In this document: positions 35,013 to 43,366 of the stretch, piece after piece
Layout of the letters: each line of letters opens with the position of its first letter
Position numbering within the stretch: the stretch's first letter is position 1
From: Nitrospirales bacterium LBB_01
Lineage (GTDB): Bacteria; Nitrospirota; Thermodesulfovibrionia; Thermodesulfovibrionales; Magnetobacteriaceae
Length of the DNA: 64,000 nucleotides
Assembly: GCA_004376055.2 (NCBI GenBank)
Contig: CP049016.1
Span: forward strand, 2,728,001 to 2,792,000
Direction of reading: 5' to 3'
Translations under genes and position numbers: made by a program
Notes under the pieces: generated by a model
Database searches by the model: none
The model's input: only the letters and a program-made list of their open reading frames with translations
What the model was told of the DNA's origin: nothing

Positions 35013-36612
35013 TGAGGGTAACACAGTAAGGGCAGTTGAACCATCATCGTCAGGTAAAATAGCCCGCAGCGCTCTTTCCATGTCGGCAGCCACATCTTTT
35101 AGCAGACTGGTCGGATTTGTGCGGGATATGCTTGTGGCAAGGGTGCTGGGTGCTTCTGACCTTTCTGACTCTTTTTTCGTTGCCTTCAGAATCCCCAACC
35201 TTATGCGTGAACTCTTTGCCGAGGGCTCCATGTCATCGGGTCTGATTCCGGTTCTTACAGAAATCCGAACTAAAGAGGGGGATGCTGAGGCTGCTCTTGT
35301 TGTCAGAAAGGCTTTCACATTTGTCGTTATATTTATAGGGATTTTTTGTGTTTGCGGGATTGTTTTTGCCCCTCAGATTGTGGCTGCCATAGCGCCCGGA
35401 TTTTTACAAAATATTGTGAAATTTAAAACCACAGTTATACTTACCCGAATTATGTTTCCATTTTTACTCTGTGTCAGTCTTGCGGCTCTTGTTATGGGGG
35501 CACTTAACACAAAAAGGGTGTTTTTTATTCCTGCCCTTGCCTCAGCCTGGTTTAACATTGCTATAATTGCCGCAATTGTAGGATTTATCGCCTTAAAAAT
35601 ATCACCGGTTACGGCGGTTGCTCTTGGCGTTACAATTGGTGGCGTAGTACAATTTCTGTGGCAGCTTCCAACATTCTTTAAACACAATTATTCCCTTAAA
35701 CCCAGTATTGGTTTTAATCACAAGGGGTTAAAACGTATGGGAAAACTGATTTTGCCTGCAACAGTGGGAACCGCGGTGGCTCAGATAAACATTTTTGTAA
35801 GCACCATATTGGCCTCATTTTTGCCTGTTGGCAGCATAACCTATCTGTATTATTCTATGAGACTGATACAGTTTCCGGTTGGCGTTTTTGGTGTGGCAGT
35901 CGGTATGGCAGCTCTTCCGGCACTATCAGAACATGCCGCAAAAAAAGATTATGAAGCTCTTGCCGAAGATTTTGCGTTCTCTTTAAAGCTCCTGTTTTCC
36001 GTTACTGTGCCTTCAATGCTTGGTCTCATTGCGCTTTCAAGACCTATTGTGGCAGCCCTGTTTGAGCATGGCAAGTTTGGCCCTGAGGCTGTTAAAGGAA
36101 CTTCAACTGCGCTTATTTGCTACTCGCTGGGAATATGGGCAATGGTGGGAGTTAGGGTGTTGACGTCGTCCTTTTACTCCATGCAGGACACGAAAACTCC
36201 GGTTAAATCTGCGGTCTTTTCTTTGACTCTTAACGTGCTCTTAAGCATAATTCTAATGGGACCCTTTAGCTATGCAGGGCTTGCGCTGGCTAATGCCGGA
36301 GCCTCTGCGTTTAACTTTTCAATGTTGTTTTTTCTGCTAAAGAGACGTCTTTCACACATTGACTTTAAAGGGATTGCGGTTTCATTTGTAAAAACCCTTG
36401 CCGCATCGGTTATAATGGGACTATTCGGGTATTTTCTGATGGCTTTTTTTGAAAGATTTAAGGTAGAAAGTCATTTGCTTAAAGGAGGGTTTCTTTTTGC
36501 AGCTATAGCCGTTTGTACTGCTGTTTATTTTGGGGCAGCACTAATGCTTAAAAGCGATGAGGTGCGATATTTTCTAAAAACATTAAAACGCAGGTGGAGC
36601 AAGAAGCGTTAA
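34957..36612 (+). CDS. murJ: Lipid II flippase MurJ (MviN)
   Basis: The protein is a polytopic membrane protein of the MOP superfamily with about 14 helices, which moves lipid II across the inner membrane for peptidoglycan synthesis. The start of the conserved part, SFSRLVGFVRDMLVARVLGA..SDSFFVAFRIPNLMRELFAEGS, is diagnostic of MurJ. The frame opens at TTG 34957; TTG 34996 is a second possible start and gives ~538 residues. Both overlap the upstream gene. A partial duplicate of its 3' end is found at 37565-37640, beyond the brnTA locus. Confidence 0.95.
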   Translation: MNKQKKTSSWKSVLQELSNEGNTVRAVEPSSSGKIARSALSMSAATSFSRLVGFVRDMLVARVLGASDLSDSFFVAFRIPNLMRELFAEGSMSSGLIPVLTEIRTKEGDAEAALVVRKAFTFVVIFIGIFCVCGIVFAPQIVAAIAPGFLQNIVKFKTTVILTRIMFPFLLCVSLAALVMGALNTKRVFFIPALASAWFNIAIIAAIVGFIALKISPVTAVALGVTIGGVVQFLWQLPTFFKHNYSLKPSIGFNHKGLKRMGKLILPATVGTAVAQINIFVSTILASFLPVGSITYLYYSMRLIQFPVGVFGVAVGMAALPALSEHAAKKDYEALAEDFAFSLKLLFSVTVPSMLGLIALSRPIVAALFEHGKFGPEAVKGTSTALICYSLGIWAMVGVRVLTSSFYSMQDTKTPVKSAVFSLTLNVLLSIILMGPFSYAGLALANAGASAFNFSMLFFLLKRRLSHIDFKGIAVSFVKTLAASVIMGLFGYFLMAFFERFKVESHLLKGGFLFAAIAVCTAVYFGAALMLKSDEVRYFLKTLKRRWSKKR

Positions 36613-36773
36613 TGCCGAGTTGCTGTCTAACAAGGATATTCTTTGTCAAAACGTGCAGGTAAAACCAAGCAAATCTGGTTTTATTAAATTTCTTACCCAC
36701 AATACATGGAAAGTAACCATTAAAAGACAAAGACTTTTATCCGCAGATTGCACAGATGAACGCAGATAAAAGC

Positions 36774-36800
36774 AATAAGGAGTGCGTAGCACTCCTTATT
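36774..36800 (+). terminator. Hairpin after murJ
   Basis: Perfect 12-bp stem AATAAGGAGTGC (36774-36785) / GCACTCCTTATT (36789-36800), three-base loop. Only a weak T tract follows (ATTATT). A CATCTGCG-type tract (36740-36770) precedes it. Likely stops murJ transcription before the brn locus. Confidence 0.65.
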
Positions 36801-36924
36801 ATTCCGGTGCTGGGATGGATTGCTCCAATGCAAAATCATTATGTTAATAAATTTTAAAGGTGTTGGCAATTACCGTAACACAAAGACAAAACGTTGAAGG
36901 TCACTGCTTTCGCCCCATGCCGAC

Positions 36925-36953
36925 TTGACATGTATATACAAATTGTCTATAAT
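36925..36953 (+). promoter_or_regulatory. Consensus promoter with palindromic operator at the brn locus
   Basis: TTGACA (36925-36930), exactly 17 bp, TATAAT (36948-36953): both boxes match consensus fully. The spacer starts with the perfect palindrome TGTATATACA (36931-36940), a likely BrnA binding site for autorepression. Confidence 0.75.
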
Positions 36954-37225
36954 ATGTTACGTTTGAGTGGGATGAAGCAAAACGGCAAAAGAACCTCGAT
37001 AAACATCGCCTTGACTTTCGCGATGCGCGGCTGGTGTTTGATGGGCGAAAAGTGGTTCATGTGCCAGCCTTCAAAAATGCTGAGTCCCGTTTTGCTTCTG
37101 TCGCTATTTTTGGCGAGAAGTTTTACACGGTTGTGTGGACGTGACGGGAAGATTGCCGCCGTATAATATCTTTCAGGAGGTCGCGCGATGGCGAGGAAAG
37201 TGCATATCGTCAAATACACGGATAA
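36954..37225 (+). pseudogene. brnT: BrnT-family toxin gene, decayed
   Basis: The frame starting at TTT 36962 reads FEWDEAKRQKNLDKHRLDF, RDARLVFDGRKVV.., RFASVAIFGEKFYTVVWT, then TGA (37142-37144), then REDCRRIISFRRSRDGEESA to TAA 37223. This is a full BrnT ribonuclease in which the tryptophan expected between VVWT and RED has become a stop (TGG to TGA). The start is also damaged: the ATG at 36954 is in another frame (ATGTTACG where ATGGTTACG would be expected), and no other in-frame start exists. With two lesions the toxin is probably not made. Confidence 0.82.
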
Positions 37226-37526
37226 GGAATTGAGCAAGCTCATCAAGCGGGAGGGAACGTTTTCCGATTGGGATAAGGCCGCCGGCATGACGCAGGCAGA
37301 GATAGAGACCTGTATTGCCTCTGATTCTGATGAGGCAGAAATGCTCATGGATTGGGATAACGTCACAGTAGAATTGCCGCACCCTAAGGCCGTTCTGAAC
37401 ATGCGAATTGACAAGGACGTGCTTGACTACTTCCGTAAGACCGGCAGAGGGTATCAATCCCTCATCAATGCTGTTTTGCGGTCTTATGTTCAACGGCGAG
37501 ACACCCAGCAGCACCACAAGGGATAA
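37188..37526 (+). CDS. brnA: BrnA-type antitoxin
   Basis: The 112-residue protein has an N-terminal toxin-binding part (VHIVKYTDKELSKLIKREGT) and a C-terminal ribbon-helix-helix region (KAVLNMRIDKDVLDYFRKTG, YQSLINAVLRSYV) as in BrnA. BrnA neutralizes BrnT and represses the operon. ATG 37188 is preceded by AGGAGGTCGCGCG and lies within the end of the brnT frame. The gene is intact although brnT is broken, so it may survive as a stand-alone repressor. Base composition is more GC-rich than its neighbours, which suggests transfer. Confidence 0.9.
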   Translation: MARKVHIVKYTDKELSKLIKREGTFSDWDKAAGMTQAEIETCIASDSDEAEMLMDWDNVTVELPHPKAVLNMRIDKDVLDYFRKTGRGYQSLINAVLRSYVQRRDTQQHHKG

Positions 37527-37527
37527 C

Positions 37528-37564
37528 AAGCTGATGCGTTTGCCGCAGACCCAAGCATCAGCTT
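37528..37564 (+). terminator. Hairpin directly after brnA
   Basis: Perfect 10-bp stem AAGCTGATGC (37528-37537) / GCATCAGCTT (37555-37564) with a 17-base loop, starting two bases after the brnA stop. A short T tract follows. Likely the terminator carried by the brn cassette. Confidence 0.6.
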
Positions 37565-37640
37565 CATTTGGAAAAATCCTTGCGGTATCGGTTATAATGG
37601 GTAGTGCCGGAAATACTTATAAACATTAAAACGCAGCTGG
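37565..37640 (+). repeat. Partial duplicate of the murJ 3' end
   Basis: TTGCGGTATCGGTTATAATGGG (37580-37601 region) matches murJ near 36398-36420, and AAACATTAAAACGCAGCTGGA (37620-37640 region) matches the last murJ codons near 36578-36598. About 145 bp between the two blocks are missing compared with murJ. The brn locus therefore lies between murJ and this remnant, and the next gene starts inside it. Confidence 0.8.
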
Positions 37641-37644
37641 AACC

Positions 37645-38802
37645 GTGAAAGTAAGCGATAGTCTTTTTAATTGGATGGTGGAAATCAGGCGCACTATCCA
37701 TAAAACGCCAGAGCTTGGGTTTAAAGAACATGAAACCAGCGCTCTTATCTGTAAAAGGCTCAGAGAGCTGGGGCTTGATTACACAGCAGGAATTGCAGGC
37801 ACGGGTGTGCTTGGCAGAATTACTACCAGCCCTAATGCAAAGACTGTAGCTGTGAGAGCCGATATGGATGCCCTTCCGGTATTTGAGGAAACCAGACTTG
37901 AGTTTGCCTCATGTGTGCCCGGAGTAATGCACGCCTGCGGTCACGACGGACACGTGGCTATAGCTTTGGGAGCAGCAGCTCTTCTAAGGGAAAACCCTCC
38001 GCCCGGTAATGTTCTTTTTGTGTTTCAACCCGATGAGGAGGGAACAGGGGGAGCAAAACCAATGGTGGATGCCGGAGTGCTAAACGGAGTAAGCGCCATA
38101 TTTGGAGGTCATCTGGATTTACACTATAAGACCGGAGAGATAGCGATGAAACCCGGCGTTAACACCGCTTTTACAAACGGCTTCGATGTCGAGATAACCG
38201 GCCGGGGCGGCCATGCGGCAAGGCCCCACGAAGCGGTTGACTCGGTGTTGATAGCCTGCCAGATGGTTGTGCAAACTCAGGCCATAGTCTCAAGAATGAT
38301 TGACCCGCTTGTGCCTGCCGTTATAACTATCGGTAAAATTGAGGCCGGCACGGTTAATAATGCTATAGCGGAAAGCGCTCTCATACAAGGAACAATCCGA
38401 ACTATAGATACCTCAACACGTGAAACAATTTTCAATAAACTTCAAATATTAGCTGTGAGTCTTTCTGTGTTTTACGATGCGGAAATTAAGGTTACCATTC
38501 ACAGCGGTTATCCCTCAGTGGTTAATGATTCGCATATTTATGAAATAGCAAAGGATGCAGCAGTAATGACTGTCGGCAGGGAAAACGTTGTTGAGTATCC
38601 AAATCCGGTTATGGGCGGTGAGGATTTCTCCTTTTTTGCAGAGATTGTGCCAGCGTGTTTTGTGCGGTATGGCGCCCGTGGCAGTGTTAATGAACATGCA
38701 GGCTCAGCCCACAGCAGCCGTTTTGACTTTGATGAGACATCTATGATTACCGCAGCTGAGTTTATGGCTAATGCTGTTACTATAGCATTGAAAAAACTAT
38801 AA
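37645..38802 (+). CDS. M20-family amidohydrolase (aminoacylase/hippurate hydrolase-like)
   Basis: The 385-residue protein shows the M20D pattern: RRTIHKTPELGFKEHET, HACGHDGHVAIALGAA with metal-binding Cys/His, FQPDEEGTGGAKPMVDAG with the catalytic Glu pair, FGGHLD, the dimerization domain GRGGHAARPHEAVDS and the C-terminal VMGGEDFSFFAE. Relatives hydrolyse N-acyl amino acids; the substrate here is unknown. The start is GTG 37645, within the murJ tail remnant, so before the brn insertion this gene probably followed murJ directly. Confidence 0.93.
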   Translation: MKVSDSLFNWMVEIRRTIHKTPELGFKEHETSALICKRLRELGLDYTAGIAGTGVLGRITTSPNAKTVAVRADMDALPVFEETRLEFASCVPGVMHACGHDGHVAIALGAAALLRENPPPGNVLFVFQPDEEGTGGAKPMVDAGVLNGVSAIFGGHLDLHYKTGEIAMKPGVNTAFTNGFDVEITGRGGHAARPHEAVDSVLIACQMVVQTQAIVSRMIDPLVPAVITIGKIEAGTVNNAIAESALIQGTIRTIDTSTRETIFNKLQILAVSLSVFYDAEIKVTIHSGYPSVVNDSHIYEIAKDAAVMTVGRENVVEYPNPVMGGEDFSFFAEIVPACFVRYGARGSVNEHAGSAHSSRFDFDETSMITAAEFMANAVTIALKKL

Positions 38803-38813
38803 CTAAAACCAAC

Positions 38814-39203
38814 TTAAGAGTCGTCTCTCCTTGCCCCCATACAAAACAAAATACTCTCAGATAGATGGTCCAGATTTATCGGTTTAAATATATTTCTGCA
38901 AACTCTGTCACTGGTGTGAGCCTCATCTTTATAGGCTGTAGTTATTATAATTGGCTGGGCGTCATCTTGTTTTAGGATTTCCTCTATCATTGTCATCCCA
39001 TCCATAATTGGCATTTGGATATCGGTTATCACTAAATCAATCTCAGACTTGTTTGATATGTAAATATCCAAACCTTCTTTGCCGTTATAAGCCCCATAAA
39101 CGACTGCCACCCGTCTTTTCAAAAAACGTGTAACCAATTCCATTATTTGCGGCTCATCTTCAACGTACAACACTGTTAGTTTTTTTAGAAACTCATCTGT
39201 CAT
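38814..39203 (-). CDS. Single-domain response regulator
   Basis: The 129-residue protein is a stand-alone receiver: acidic pair in VLYVEDEPQ, phospho-acceptor Asp in DLVITDIQMPIMDGMT, Thr/Ala switch region IIITTAYKD and a conserved Lys in IFKPINLD. It overlaps the kinase gene by 4 nt (ATGA) and is surely its partner. There is no output domain, so it may pass the signal to another protein or act in a phosphorelay. Confidence 0.95.
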   Translation of the reverse strand: MTDEFLKKLTVLYVEDEPQIMELVTRFLKRRVAVVYGAYNGKEGLDIYISNKSEIDLVITDIQMPIMDGMTMIEEILKQDDAQPIIITTAYKDEAHTSDRVCRNIFKPINLDHLSESILFCMGARRDDS

Positions 39204-41065
39204 ATCTCAATCCTAAACTCACACCATCCATCAATGTTTCTGACAGAAATTGTGCCTTTCATGTTTTGCTCCACTATCACCTTTGCCATGTATAACCCCA
39301 TTCCTGTTCTCAGTGCCATACCCTTGGTGGTAAAATACGGCTCAAAAATCTTATTTATTATATCATTTTGGATCTCACCACCGTTATCCGAAATAGATAT
39401 AATTGCTTTGCCTGCAGCGGCATCCTTATACAGTTTCACTCTGACAATTCCATCTGTGATTTTTCTTTCTTCAAATTTATCCTTAGCATTTGTCAAAATA
39501 TTTAAAATTACCTGTGCAAACTCGTGTGGATAACCTTTTGCCGTTAAACTTTCGTCTAATTCTTTTTCTATGATAATGCTCCTACTGATGTTGTAATCTT
39601 CAAGAATAGCTTCTGCGCTGTTTATATCATCTGCTATGTTAAACTCTGTTAGGTCTTCTCCTTGAACATAAAAATTCCTGAAATTATCTATTGTCTCAGA
39701 TAGAGTTATAAGTTCATTCATGGCATTGTTAACATTGTTAGCTATATATGCCTCATCCAACTCACCATGTCGATACGCATCCTCTATGTCCTGAATAGCA
39801 CACCCCACTGCACACAACGGCTGTCTCCAATGATGAGAGATGTTCATAAGCAGTTCACCCATGGATACATGACGAGACTGTTCAAACATTAACTGATCCT
39901 TGGTGCGATTTTTTGCCACCTCCTCATCCACTCTTTTTTGCAGGTTCTTATTTATTAATTGTATTTCACTCTCCATTTGCTTGCGCTTTGTTATGTTTCG
40001 TATAAATGCAAAAAGTATGTTATCTGCTTTAATATAATTAACACCTATCTCTACATCAATAATCTCACCGTATTTGCATCTGTGCTTTGTTTCAAATCTA
40101 TCTCCACCTGTCTCCATTATCTTTTTTATGCGTTTTTTCGTTTCCTCCGGTGACTCTATATCCTCAATATCATTTATTGTCATTTGTAACAACTCTTGTT
40201 GGGTATATTCAGTCATATTACAGTATGCGTCATTTACTTGTATCAGTTTTCCTTCAAGGCTTACCATCCAAAAACCATCAATAGATGTGGATAGTATTGT
40301 TTCATGTTGTTGTTTTATTTTTGTTCTTTCTGTTATCAGTTTTTTACCTTTTTTGAGAATAACGGATAGACCAGCAAACCCTAAACACAAAAACAAAAAG
40401 TGGGATAGTATCATTAAAATGATTGAACGTCTTTCTATATTATAATAAGGCGTCAACGGGACTGACACACTTATACCGCCACGAATGTCCCCAACTTTAT
40501 ATCCTTGAAAGGCATGGCATTTTAAGCAGTTTTCATTTGTTATCATAGGGCGCATTAAACGATAATAGGGCTTATCGTTAAGGTTGGCGACCTCAGATAC
40601 CTCATTCTTGCCGGATTCAAATGCCTTTAGTACCTTAGTCTCCCACTCGTCAGGCTTATTTATTGGGTTTAAGTACTTAAAACTTGTGATACGCCCTCTT
40701 ACGCCGTATAGTTCAGAGTACTCCTCCATCATCTGCCGTAACATATAGGCAGGATTCATAAGTGTCAGCGCTTTTCCTGTATTTGTTACTACATCTCTGT
40801 CCGGAATATGAGCAAGATGAGGGTTTGGCGGAGTTCTTTTGTCAGGAGGAACGTAAATACCTCCATGTCTGGATGCCCAATGTCTAAACGCTAAATCTTT
40901 GTCTAAGTTTGAAACCGCTTCCTTCCTTGCAACATAAATAACATTCCTGTGTTCATTAAAAATATTCCAAGCAAGTGAGGCAGATACCACGATTATCCAC
41001 ACAATGGAAAGCAAAATTATCGTTCTATGGAGATAACTATAGTTAGATTTGCCGTTATCTTTCAT
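39200..41065 (-). CDS. Histidine kinase with periplasmic heme-binding (DUF3365/Tll0287-like) sensor and PAS domain
   Basis: The 621-residue protein has an N-terminal transmembrane helix (residues ~12-34), a ~180-residue periplasmic domain with the c-type heme motif CLKCH (in NENCLKCHAFQGYKVGDIRG) typical of DUF3365/Tll0287-like sensors, a second helix (ILSHFLFLCLGFAGLSVIL), a PAS domain (DGFWMVSLEGKLIQVNDAYC), the H-box ISHHWRQPLCAVG and an ATPase domain with DNGGEIQNDIINKIFEPYFT. Such sensors probably report redox state or small ligands. Paired with the receiver at 38814. Confidence 0.93.
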   Translation of the reverse strand: MKDNGKSNYSYLHRTIILLSIVWIIVVSASLAWNIFNEHRNVIYVARKEAVSNLDKDLAFRHWASRHGGIYVPPDKRTPPNPHLAHIPDRDVVTNTGKALTLMNPAYMLRQMMEEYSELYGVRGRITSFKYLNPINKPDEWETKVLKAFESGKNEVSEVANLNDKPYYRLMRPMITNENCLKCHAFQGYKVGDIRGGISVSVPLTPYYNIERRSIILMILSHFLFLCLGFAGLSVILKKGKKLITERTKIKQQHETILSTSIDGFWMVSLEGKLIQVNDAYCNMTEYTQQELLQMTINDIEDIESPEETKKRIKKIMETGGDRFETKHRCKYGEIIDVEIGVNYIKADNILFAFIRNITKRKQMESEIQLINKNLQKRVDEEVAKNRTKDQLMFEQSRHVSMGELLMNISHHWRQPLCAVGCAIQDIEDAYRHGELDEAYIANNVNNAMNELITLSETIDNFRNFYVQGEDLTEFNIADDINSAEAILEDYNISRSIIIEKELDESLTAKGYPHEFAQVILNILTNAKDKFEERKITDGIVRVKLYKDAAAGKAIISISDNGGEIQNDIINKIFEPYFTTKGMALRTGMGLYMAKVIVEQNMKGTISVRNIDGWCEFRIEI

Positions 41066-41158
41066 GTTTGGCTCTTTCTCCCTACATTAAATTTACCACA
41101 AACTCAGTTTCTTAAGCAATGCTATAAGTTTTTGAGTACCTTTCGTATCTTTCACAAT

Positions 41159-41368
41159 AATGCTTATTGAGTTAACTCTTGTAGATTTTTTTCAGTCAGC
41201 AAATAATACAGTTAAAAGGACTGGATTCCCGCTCGTAGGCGGGAATGACAAAGGGGGGCAATTTTACAGGGGAATTCCCTTTAGGGGAGGTCATTCCTTT
41301 TTTTCTTGTCATTCCTGCGAAGGCAGGAATCCATTTTTTTGTTTGCGGAGCTAACTGCATAGGCAATT
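41159..41368. repeat. R-family palindromic repeat, copy 6
   Basis: Arms nearly identical to copy 1 (AATGCTTATTGAGTTAACTC; GCGGAGCTAACTGCATAGG then CAATT). Between the two main modules it carries an additional palindrome CAGGGGAATTCCCTTTAGGGG-like block, shared only with copy 7. It occupies most of the gap before lpxK. Confidence 0.9.
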
Positions 41369-41397
41369 TCACAATTATACTAATGTTGATAATCTGC

Positions 41398-41403
41398 TAT
41401 AAT
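41398..41403 (+). promoter_or_regulatory. Extended -10 box of lpxK
   Basis: TGC precedes TATAAT (41398-41403), an extended -10 element; no clear -35. The predicted start of transcription (~41410) is only about five bases before the lpxK ATG (41415), so the message would be almost leaderless. Confidence 0.5.
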
Positions 41404-41414
41404 TCATAAGACAT

Positions 41415-42494
41415 ATGAACATTGCTGAATACGTTTACTATGCCGGATATAGGCTAAGCCAAAAGAGGGGACTTCGTAAGCAAAGGCAGCTGCCTCATAA
41501 AACCATAAGTGTGGGAAATCTCACACTTGGCGGAACTGGCAAAACCCCCCTTGTCATAGCGTTAGCTGAGGAGGCAAAAAAACTTGGATACTCCCCGTGT
41601 ATATTAACAAGAGGGTACAAGGGCAAAGCTAAGACCCCGATTTTTGTCTCAAAAGGCAACGGCCCGCTTATAGACTATCGCCAAAGCGGCGATGAGCCAT
41701 ATTTAATGGCTCAGCGGCTTAAAGGGGTTGAAATCATAAAGGGGGCGCGTAGATATGAAGCAGGTTTAATGTCAGAGAGAGCTAACCTCTTTATAATTGA
41801 TGACGGATTTCAACACTGGCGGCTCAAGCGGGATATAGATGTGGTTTTAGTTGATTCAGTGTCGGGTTTTGGTAATGGCAGACTGTTTCCTATGGGGCCT
41901 CTGAGAGAGCCAATTACTGAGCTAAAGCGCGCCTCAGTGATTGTGCTGACAAAAAGCGCTTCAAATGAAAAAGCCTCAAAAGACGATCTGTACCGCCTTG
42001 ATAATACCGATAGTTTAAGAAATATAAAAATAACTGACCAGATATACAAAGCCTCTCACAGAGCGGCTTATTTGATAACGCCGCACGGAGAGAAGTTGCC
42101 GCCTACCATGCTAAGCGGTAAAGACGTATATGCCTTTTGCGGGATAGCACATCCTCAGTCGTTTTTAAACTCTCTGAAAGCACATGGCGCAGATGTCATT
42201 AAACTCAGGACATTTCGTGACCATTATGACTATAAAGCCTCAGATATTAAAAGCATTATAGATGAGGCACGCTCATTAGCCGCTGAGGCAGTTATCACTA
42301 CCGAAAAGGATTTAATAAAACTCAGGGATGCTAACATCAAGAACCTTTTTGCTCTTGGAATTGATTTTATAATTGATGAGGAATTCTATAAAAAAATTCT
42401 GATTGACATTGCTCACTATAGTGGACCCCATTGTCAAGACCACTTTTTAGTGGACTTAAGGTATAGCCCTCTAAGAGGGTATTTAGTCTGTTAG
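41415..42494 (+). CDS. lpxK: Tetraacyldisaccharide 4'-kinase, C-terminus rewritten by an IS insertion
   Basis: LpxK phosphorylates the lipid A precursor at the inner membrane. Motifs: ISVGNLTLGGTGKTPLV with the P-loop, ILTRGYKGK, the catalytic-region DDGFQHWRLKRDIDVVLVD, GNGRLFPMGPLREP and ITTEKDLIKL. The IS3-family element enters after codon 334 (CAC 42414-42416). The original gene would have ended H-S-V-L-stop, as the bases after the element (CACAGCGTTCTTTAG, 43728-43742) show. Now the frame runs 25 more codons into the element to TAG. The enzyme core is untouched and it is likely still active. Lipid A synthesis confirms an outer membrane. Confidence 0.95.
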   Translation: MNIAEYVYYAGYRLSQKRGLRKQRQLPHKTISVGNLTLGGTGKTPLVIALAEEAKKLGYSPCILTRGYKGKAKTPIFVSKGNGPLIDYRQSGDEPYLMAQRLKGVEIIKGARRYEAGLMSERANLFIIDDGFQHWRLKRDIDVVLVDSVSGFGNGRLFPMGPLREPITELKRASVIVLTKSASNEKASKDDLYRLDNTDSLRNIKITDQIYKASHRAAYLITPHGEKLPPTMLSGKDVYAFCGIAHPQSFLNSLKAHGADVIKLRTFRDHYDYKASDIKSIIDEARSLAAEAVITTEKDLIKLRDANIKNLFALGIDFIIDEEFYKKILIDIAHYSGPHCQDHFLVDLRYSPLRGYLVC

Positions 42495-42524
42495 TATAAG
42501 GGTAAGGGATAGGGTAATGCATCC

Positions 42525-43352
42525 TTACGCCGCCATCGCAAAATCAGAGCTTTTATAAACCTCGGCAGGTGTTTTGCCTCTAAGCGTAGAATGCGGACGC
42601 TCATTGTTATAAAAATCAAAATAGCTCCTTAGCGCTTTAATCAACTCATCAACAGTTTCATAATCTTTTATATAAACCTCCTCATACTTGACACTGCGCC
42701 ACAGCCGCTCAATCATGATATTATCCATAGCCCGTCCTCTGCCATCCATACTTATCCGAATCCCATTGCTCTGAAGCACATTGATAAACGCTGCCCCTGT
42801 ATACTGGCTGCCTTGATCTGTGTTGAATATCTCAGGACTGCCATAGAGCCTAAGGGCTCGCTCAAGGCTACTTACGCAAAAACCATCATCCATTGTCACT
42901 GACACCTCCCATGACAGCACATAGCGGCTATACCAGTCCATTACTGCTGTCAGATACACAAAGCCATGTCTCATTCGAATATACGTTATATCACTGCACC
43001 AGACTTGGTTGATGATAGTAATATCTAATAATCGCAGTAGATAAGGGTAAACTTTATGTTGCTTATTCCGTACTGTCGTTCTTTTTCTGGGTGCTATAGA
43101 TACAAGACCCATCAACATCATCAAACGCTTTACTCGCTTGCGATTTACTTTATATCCTGCTCGGAAAAGAATGTAAACCATTGTGCGGCTTCCATACCAT
43201 GGATGCATTGTGTACTGCTCATCTATTGCCCTCATCACCTTCAAATTCTCCTCGCTCTCCGGTACTGCCTGACGATAATAACTGGAGCGTGGAAGGCTTA
43301 GCAGGTTACACTGCTGACGAATACTCAATTCCTTATTTGCTGGCTCTATCAT
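42525..43352 (-). CDS. IS3-family transposase OrfB (DDE domain)
   Basis: The 275-residue integrase-like protein has the HTH_21 region (MHPWYGSRTMVYILFRAGYKVN) and the DDE triad: Asp in WCSDITYIR, Asp in FNTDQGSQYTG and Glu in IMIERLWRSVKYEEVY, followed by YFDFYNNERPHSTL. In IS3 elements the active enzyme is an OrfAB fusion made by -1 ribosomal frameshifting; upstream of ATG 43352 the frame is open to the A8 slippery tract of orfA, which supports this. Confidence 0.95.
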   Translation of the reverse strand: MIEPANKELSIRQQCNLLSLPRSSYYRQAVPESEENLKVMRAIDEQYTMHPWYGSRTMVYILFRAGYKVNRKRVKRLMMLMGLVSIAPRKRTTVRNKQHKVYPYLLRLLDITIINQVWCSDITYIRMRHGFVYLTAVMDWYSRYVLSWEVSVTMDDGFCVSSLERALRLYGSPEIFNTDQGSQYTGAAFINVLQSNGIRISMDGRGRAMDNIMIERLWRSVKYEEVYIKDYETVDELIKALRSYFDFYNNERPHSTLRGKTPAEVYKSSDFAMAA

Positions 43353-43366
43353 CGCTCGTTTCTCAC

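Noticed and set aside
17124-37144. Reassigned stop codons (TAA in the caspase-like gene, TGA in brnT)
   Set aside because: TAA and TGA both end many intact genes here, and brnT has a second lesion; local mutations are simpler.
36894-37166. 90-codon open frame over the brnT region
   Set aside because: It is a different frame of the brnT remnant; the BrnT residues are in the frame starting at 36962.
37173-37529. 118-codon open frame antisense to brnA
   Set aside because: Opposite strand of a clear BrnA gene; the product has no recognisable features.
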